The translations under genes and the position numbers were made by a program. DNA of 9,530 nucleotides from contig CALFEW010001101.1 in NCBI GenBank assembly GCA_937958365.1, positions 1-9,530 on the forward strand, read 5' to 3'. Positions 5,783 through 9,530 of this stretch are shown piece after piece. A model generated the notes under the pieces. That model ran no database searches. It saw nothing but the letters and a program-made list of their open reading frames with translations, and was not told where the DNA came from. The number at the start of each line of letters is the position of its first letter. Position 1 is the first letter of the stretch. This stretch comes from an uncultured Chloroflexota bacterium. GTDB taxonomy: Bacteria > Chloroflexota > Anaerolineae > Promineifilales > Promineifilaceae.

Positions 5783-6775
5783 CTACAACTCAATCGGCTT
5801 CGATAACAACTCCACCAGCAGGTTGACGCAGCTTTCCACGTCGTCGGCGTCTACGGTTTCGCTTTGGGAGTGCACGTAGCGGCAGGGGATGGAGATGCAG
5901 CCGGCGGCCGCGCCGCCATTGGCAATTTGCATGGAGCGGGCATCGGTGGAGCCGCCATCCAGCACTTCCAGTTGATAGGCGATGCCGGCGGCCTCGGCGC
6001 GCTGTTTCATCAGGCGCACCAGGCCGGCGTGGGCGATCATGCCGCTATCTTTGACTTTGATGGCCGCGCCTTTGCCCAGGCTAACCGCCATGGGCCGGGC
6101 TTCGGGCACGTCGCCGGTCAGGGTGACGTCCAGGGCAATGCCCACGTCGGGGTTCAGGTGATTGGCGGCGGTCATCGCGCCGCGCACGCCCACTTCTTCT
6201 TGCACGGTAAAAGCAAAGTAGATGTCGTGTGGCGTGGTTTGGAGACGTCTCATGGTTTCAATGGCGATCACACAGCCAATGCGGTCGTCCATAGCTTTGG
6301 CGGTTAAGCGCTTGCCGAGGGTGGTAAACGGCCGTACAAACCCCGCCGCATCCCCCACACTCACCGGACAATCGGCCGGGCTGCTGGCCCCCACGTCAAT
6401 AAAAAATTTGTTCAGGGGGTGGATTTGCCCCCGATCCTCAATGCGGTCACTGGAAACGACGCCCATCACGCCGTTGGCAAACTGCACGCGGCTGCCCATC
6501 AGGTTGTGCGGCAGCACGCCGCCGATGTTGGTGAAGCGCAAAAAGCCTTCTTTGGTGATGTGCGTCACCATCACCCCAATCTCGTCCATGTGGGCGGCAA
6601 TCATCACCTTCAGGCCGCTGCCATCACCTTTTTTGGTGGCGATCAGGTTGCCCAGGGCGTCTACGTGGATGTCGTCGGCGTAAGCTTCAATCTCTGGCCG
6701 GATCAAATCACGCATCCCATCTTCAAAGCCCGAAGGGCCATACGCTTCTACCAGTTTTTTGATTAGTTCGTTCAT
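5783..6775 (-). CDS. M42-family metallo-aminopeptidase, third paralogue of the cluster
   Basis: The 330-residue product is a full-length M42 peptidase (glutamyl aminopeptidase/TET aminopeptidase/endoglucanase-M family, PF05343). These are cytosolic di-metal enzymes that trim N-terminal residues from peptides and usually assemble as dodecamers. Seen here: the N-terminal GPSGFE motif (13-18), AHMDEIG with His62 and Asp64, KAMDDRIG with the bridging Asp at 163, QEEVG with the catalytic Glu193 and metal ligand Glu194, Asp216 in ALDVT, and His302 in RYVHS. All expected ligands are present, so it should be active. The frame can be extended 21 codons upstream, but I place the start at ATG 6775: the family N-terminus MNELIKKLVEAYGPSG begins there, GAGG (6784-6781) lies five bases upstream, and the extension would run into a long hairpin. 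Substrate preference cannot be read from sequence. It is the last gene of the minus-strand cluster. Confidence 0.93.
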   Translation of the reverse strand: MNELIKKLVEAYGPSGFEDGMRDLIRPEIEAYADDIHVDALGNLIATKKGDGSGLKVMIAAHMDEIGVMVTHITKEGFLRFTNIGGVLPHNLMGSRVQFANGVMGVVSSDRIEDRGQIHPLNKFFIDVGASSPADCPVSVGDAAGFVRPFTTLGKRLTAKAMDDRIGCVIAIETMRRLQTTPHDIYFAFTVQEEVGVRGAMTAANHLNPDVGIALDVTLTGDVPEARPMAVSLGKGAAIKVKDSGMIAHAGLVRLMKQRAEAAGIAYQLEVLDGGSTDARSMQIANGGAAAGCISIPCRYVHSQSETVDADDVESCVNLLVELLSKPIEL

Positions 6776-6796
6776 GCGTTCCTCGAAAAAAGATGG

Positions 6797-6856
6797 AAGA
6801 CCAAAGATTGAAGATTGAAGGATTGGCCTCATCTTCAATCTTTAATCTTTGGTCTT
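6797..6856 (-). repeat. 24-bp near-perfect hairpin between the second and third M42 genes
   Basis: Bases 6797-6820 pair with 6833-6856 over 24 positions with a single G-T wobble, around a 12-base loop. The arms are made of AAGATTGAAG-like units and are AT-rich compared with the surrounding genes. It begins four bases after the stop of the second M42 gene and ends 21 bases before the start of the third. It may reduce read-through, protect the upstream mRNA from 3' decay, or be an intergenic repeat element. No U-run follows, so it is not a classical intrinsic terminator. Confidence 0.6.
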
Positions 6857-6860
6857 GAAT

Positions 6861-7898
6861 TCAGTTCCGTTTAATCACTTCCGGCGTCAGGCTGCGCAGT
6901 ACAGCCTCGGCCAGTTTGACGACGTTGGCGTAATCGTCCAGGTTGATCATCATGGCGGGTGTGTGGGCGTGACGGCCGGGCACGGCAATGGTGGCCGCGG
7001 GAATGCCGCCGCGCGCCCGCTGGATGCTGGCGGTATTGGTGCCGCCGCCGCCTGGCTGCCGAATCTGGAAGGGGATGCCCTGGGCAACGGCCGTGCGCGT
7101 GATATGCGATACCAGGCGCGGGTCCTGAATGGTTACGCTGTCCATGACGTAAATGGACGGCCCTTTGCCCAAAGCCACGTTGGGGCTGATGTCGTTGTCG
7201 TTGGGCAGGTCGTAGGCCGGCGTGCATTCCAGCACCAGGGCGGCGTCTGGATTAATGCCGTAAGCGGCCACCTGCGCGCCTCGCAGCCCGACTTCTTCTT
7301 GCACGGAGAAGGAGGCGTACAGGTCAAAAGGATACGGCCGTGCCCGCAGCAGCTCCACCAGCGCCGCACACCCGGCCCGATTGTCGAAAGCTTTGCCAAC
7401 GGCCGTGCGCCCCAATTCCTCATATTCGGTTACAAAGGCAGCGTAATCACCGGCTTTCACCTTGCCGTTGGCCGCTTCCTTATTTTTCGCGCCGATGTCT
7501 ATCCGCATGGCGTCTACTTTCACCACGCTGTGATACTGGTCGGGTTTTAGCAAATGCACGGGCCGCGCACCGATAACGCCAATGATCTTATCCGGCCCAA
7601 CCTGCACGACTTTGCCCAACAGAGTACGATCATTAAACCCGCCCACGCCTTCAAACTTGAACGTGCCGTTGCTTTCCACGTCGGTGATCATCAAGCCCAC
7701 TTCGTCCATGTGGGCGTCCACCAGGATACGCAGCGGCGATGCGCCTGTCCCTTTTTTCAGGGCCAACAGGTTGCCCAAAGCATCTACGTGCCATTCGTCC
7801 ACAAAATCGGCGATCAGGTCCCGAATGAGCCGACGCACTTCGTTTTCATTGCTGGCGACGCCAACGGCTTCGGTGAGGTTTTTGAGCAGTTCATTCAT
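6861..7898 (-). CDS. M42-family metallo-aminopeptidase, second paralogue of the cluster
   Basis: The 345-residue product belongs to the same M42 family as its neighbours on both sides but is clearly diverged. Expected residues are present: DAHMDEVG with His63 and Asp65, GKAFDNRAG with Asp172, QEEVG with Glu201 and Glu202, and RHAHT with His312. The ligand between these, normally Asp or Glu, is Glu224 (LVLECT), while both neighbours have Asp. The usual GPSG near the N-terminus reads GVAS, and it has a run of four Gly (283-286, PGGGGT), which lies near the active site in relatives. These differences suggest a different substrate pocket, which is inference. Its ATG (7898) overlaps the stop of the preceding M42 gene in an ATGA, and GGAGGA (7913-7908) inside that gene serves as its ribosome site, so translation is probably coupled. 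Confidence 0.93.
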   Translation of the reverse strand: MNELLKNLTEAVGVASNENEVRRLIRDLIADFVDEWHVDALGNLLALKKGTGASPLRILVDAHMDEVGLMITDVESNGTFKFEGVGGFNDRTLLGKVVQVGPDKIIGVIGARPVHLLKPDQYHSVVKVDAMRIDIGAKNKEAANGKVKAGDYAAFVTEYEELGRTAVGKAFDNRAGCAALVELLRARPYPFDLYASFSVQEEVGLRGAQVAAYGINPDAALVLECTPAYDLPNDNDISPNVALGKGPSIYVMDSVTIQDPRLVSHITRTAVAQGIPFQIRQPGGGGTNTASIQRARGGIPAATIAVPGRHAHTPAMMINLDDYANVVKLAEAVLRSLTPEVIKRN

Positions 7899-8980
7899 GA
7901 TTTGGCTTCCTCCATCAAGGCCGCCGTGATTTTGCTGATAAATTCGGCGTCGAGGCGAACAATCAATTCGCCCAGCAGGCGGCCGGTGCGCTCCACGTCT
8001 TTCAGGTCTAACGATTCAACCATGGTGTGCATGTAGCGCAGGGGAATGCCCACCAGCCCGGTGGGGATGCCATCGCGGGCAATTTGCAGGCCAAAGGCAT
8101 CTGTGCCGCTGTAGCGGGAGTGGGTTCCGATGTTGACGCTCATTTCCAACGCTTCGGCGGCGTCTTGCAAGGCTTTATAGATACCCGGATGGACGTTGGG
8201 GCCGATGTCCAGGACCGGCCCGCTGCCCAATTCAAAGGTGTTTTCGTCGTTGGTGGAGGGGCCTTTGCCAAAAGTAACGTCAATGGCGATGGCCGCGTCG
8301 GGGCGCTGGCTGAAGGCGCTGGTGTAAGCGCCAAGCAGGCGTGTTTCTTCTTGCGCTGTGGCGACGGCAACCACATCCCAATCGTGATCACGGCCGTGTA
8401 AATATTCCAGGCAAATGGTCACGGCGGCTACCGACGCGCGATTGTCCAGCGCTTTCCCACTGACCCGCTGCCCCAACAATTTGCGCAGCGGCTGATGAAA
8501 ACTGACAAAATCGCCAATCGAAACGTTGGCTTCTACGTCTGCCAGCGGCAGGCCCAGGTCTATCACCAGGTCTTCGTAGCCGTAAGCTTTGTCTTTACGA
8601 TCGTCGGGCAGTAAATGGGGCGGCAGGCAGCCAATGACGCCGCGCAGCTCTTTACGGCCGTGTACCGTGACCAGTTGCGCGTATGCCTGCCGCCGGTCTA
8701 CGCCGCCCAGGTTGGTGACGCGCAAAAAGCCCTGTCCTTCGTGTTCGACGATTCGCGCCACCATCAGGCCAATTTCGTCCATGTGGGCGGCTAACAACAG
8801 ACGAGGGCGCGGTTCGGGGGAACGGCCGTGTTTGATGGCAATCAGGCTGCCGACCCGGTCGGTGGTAATCTTGTCTACGTAAGGCTCCCATAATTCTTGC
8901 ACAACCGGAGCAATCTGCGCCTCATAACCAGACGGGGCGTCGGTTTCGGTCAGGGTTTTTAATAATTTGAAAGTTTCCAT
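7895..8980 (-). CDS. M42-family metallo-aminopeptidase, first paralogue of the cluster
   Basis: The 361-residue product is the longest of the three M42 peptidases. It has APSGYE (15-20), AAHMDEIG with His66 and Asp68, GKALDNRAS with Asp179, QEET with Glu211 and Glu212, Asp234 in AIDVT, and His318 in RYMHT, so all metal ligands and the catalytic Glu are kept. It differs from the other two in having QEETRLLGA rather than QEEVGxRGA, an insertion-rich region near 107-150, and a C-terminal tail ending EEAKS. Its ATG follows the stop of the Thr/Pro-rich membrane protein by nine bases. The ribosome site is weak (a GAGAGAG run just after that stop), so it may depend on translation of the upstream gene. 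Its own last codons carry the ribosome site of the second M42 gene. It is predicted to be cytosolic because there is no signal sequence. Confidence 0.93.
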   Translation of the reverse strand: METFKLLKTLTETDAPSGYEAQIAPVVQELWEPYVDKITTDRVGSLIAIKHGRSPEPRPRLLLAAHMDEIGLMVARIVEHEGQGFLRVTNLGGVDRRQAYAQLVTVHGRKELRGVIGCLPPHLLPDDRKDKAYGYEDLVIDLGLPLADVEANVSIGDFVSFHQPLRKLLGQRVSGKALDNRASVAAVTICLEYLHGRDHDWDVVAVATAQEETRLLGAYTSAFSQRPDAAIAIDVTFGKGPSTNDENTFELGSGPVLDIGPNVHPGIYKALQDAAEALEMSVNIGTHSRYSGTDAFGLQIARDGIPTGLVGIPLRYMHTMVESLDLKDVERTGRLLGELIVRLDAEFISKITAALMEEAKS

Positions 8981-8989
8981 AAGCTCTCT

Positions 8990-9514
8990 CTAAGGTGAAC
9001 TCTCTGGGGTCGCCGTGGCTGTTTCGGTGGGCGTTTCTGTCGGCGGTTCAGAGGTGGGGGTGGTTGTTTCAGTGGCCGTAGCGGTGGGTGTTTCGGTCGC
9101 CGTTGGCGTAAATGTGATTGTGGCGGTGGGCGTGTTGGTCATGGTCGCCGTAGGCGTATGGGTAGGCGTCACGGTGGTGGTGGCTGTACCCGTCGCTGTC
9201 GCTGTACCGGTGGCGGTGGCCGTGCCAGTAGGCAGCGTGGTAGGCGTGGCAAACTGGGTGGGCGTGGGCAGCAAAGTGGCGGTGGGCGTGCCCGGCGTCA
9301 CAGTGGTAGGCGGCGTGAGAGTGGCAACGGCCGTTGCCGTGCCAATCATCGTGCTGGTCGGGGTGGGCGAAATCACCGCCGGCAGCGTCGGCGGCAAAGC
9401 GTCAATCCCGCCTTCAGGGGCCAGGGTCAAACCCACAATTCCCAGACAATAAAAAGGCAGTGTCAGGAGAGTAATCCCAATCAGGATGAAAATTGTACGA
9501 CGACGCGAATCCAT
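8990..9514 (-). CDS. Membrane-anchored Thr/Pro/Ala-rich stalk protein
   Basis: The 174-residue product starts with MDSRRR, followed by one hydrophobic segment (about 8-31), then a low-complexity tail of Thr, Pro and Ala running to the C-terminus (TPTATxTxTPT patterns). The only internal regularity is a GTATAT hexapeptide repeated near residues 97-114. The positive N-terminus suggests it stays inside, with the Thr-rich tail exposed outside, where it could be O-glycosylated or span the wall. No lipobox is seen around Cys23 and no folded domain follows the stalk. The start is ATG at 9514 with only a weak AAGAG upstream; the promoter is beyond the window. It lies nine bases upstream of the first M42 gene in the same direction, so they are likely co-transcribed, although a link between an exported stalk and cytosolic peptidases is not obvious. 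Function unknown. Confidence 0.75.
   Translation of the reverse strand: MDSRRRTIFILIGITLLTLPFYCLGIVGLTLAPEGGIDALPPTLPAVISPTPTSTMIGTATAVATLTPPTTVTPGTPTATLLPTPTQFATPTTLPTGTATATGTATATGTATTTVTPTHTPTATMTNTPTATITFTPTATETPTATATETTTPTSEPPTETPTETATATPESSP
9173..9226 (-). repeat. Three tandem copies of an 18-base/GTATAT hexapeptide repeat
   Basis: Residues 97-114 of the stalk protein read GTATAT, GTATAT, GTATTT. At DNA level copies one and two differ at all six third-codon positions (for example GGC/GGT, ACG/ACA, GCC/GCG) while encoding identical residues. The repeat is therefore conserved as protein rather than as DNA, and is not fresh replication slippage. Confidence 0.7.
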
Positions 9515-9530
9515 GCAGCTCTTTTGTTCA

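Larger units (their letters stand above)
52..9334. repeat. Dispersed palindromic octamer ACGGCCGT, 24 copies
   Basis: Copies start at 52, 82, 187, 220, 262, 742, 763, 799, 838, 1450, 1926, 2703, 3199, 3442, 3574, 5768, 6328, 7087, 7334, 7399, 8390, 8654, 8822 and 9327. Several extend to the 10-base palindrome AACGGCCGTT (for example 51-60, 1925-1934, 5767-5776). Twenty-two lie in genes and two between genes. In genes, 15 are in the frame that gives Thr-Ala-Val, five give Gly-Arg and two give Arg-Pro. CGGCCG without the flanking A and T is seen only about a dozen times by eye, so the full octamer is what is favoured. Between 3582 and 5767 there is none. Confidence 0.9.

Noticed and set aside
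6776..6838. N-terminal extension of the third M42 peptidase to ATG 6838
   Set aside because: The extra 21 residues do not resemble the family, run into a 24-bp hairpin, and the internal ATG at 6775 has a ribosome site and the normal family N-terminus.
6849..7550. 233-codon plus-strand frame opposite the second M42 gene, and similar frames at 5864-6307 and 7554-8036
   Set aside because: They lie fully inside peptidase genes that keep every catalytic motif. The translations are Gly/His/Ala-rich without family features.
9015..9452. Plus-strand open frame encoding a Val/Gly/Ala-rich protein
   Set aside because: It is the antisense of the Thr/Pro/Ala-rich stalk; low-complexity GC-rich codons read backward give VAVAV patterns with no stops. 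The plus frame at 7-432 opposite the lipoprotein is rejected for the same reason.
1..9530. CRISPR arrays, tRNA or rRNA genes, insertion sequences, prophage or defence genes
   Set aside because: No regularly spaced direct repeats, cloverleaf with conserved T-loop, transposase or integrase motifs were seen on either strand. The nested hairpin at 4713-4783 is too small and lacks tRNA-conserved bases.

Overview
This looks like a chromosomal segment from a Chloroflexota bacterium, most likely of the Anaerolineae/Ardenticatenia kind. That is inference, not a database match. The evidence is GC-rich DNA, several secreted or membrane-anchored proteins with Thr/Pro/Ala-rich stalks, a large secreted protein with PKD-like and CARDB-like modules ending in the tail FFLPFVVKE, and tandem M42 aminopeptidases. 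No RNA gene, CRISPR array, insertion sequence, phage gene or recognisable defence system was found.

Layout. (1) 1-3275, minus strand: the start of a Thr/Pro-rich lipoprotein (cut by the left edge) with its own promoter. Upstream of it, across a 13-bp hairpin, is a 923-residue secreted multidomain protein. (2) 3276-3471: a divergent promoter region. The plus-strand promoter has near-consensus boxes with 17-nt spacing and ends right at an ATG, which predicts a leaderless mRNA. (3) 3472-5711, plus strand: an aminoglycoside-phosphotransferase-like protein whose catalytic-loop residues are replaced (possible pseudokinase), a DUF456 membrane protein and a small unknown membrane protein. Each gap holds an inverted-repeat structure. 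(4) 5712-5782: a convergent gap with a strong 14-bp hairpin. (5) 5783-9514, minus strand: a compact cluster reading from the right edge as a membrane-anchored Thr/Pro-rich protein, then three consecutive paralogous M42 metallo-aminopeptidases. The first two peptidases overlap by ATGA. The third is set apart by a 24-bp hairpin.

How the genes may work together. The three M42 enzymes keep the dinuclear-metal ligands and are diverged from one another, so they could be co-expressed peptidases of different specificity clearing cytosolic peptides. The secreted protein and the two stalk proteins look like cell-envelope or extracellular components. No pathway links the left, middle and right blocks.

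The strongest unexplained signal is not a gene. The palindromic octamer ACGGCCGT occurs 24 times in 9.5 kb, where less than one copy is expected by chance. It sits in genes on both strands, inside a promoter spacer and in an intergenic gap. It resembles the highly iterated palindromes of cyanobacteria (HIP1) in behaviour but has a different sequence. It also leaves a mark on the proteins, as a recurrent in-frame Thr-Ala-Val.
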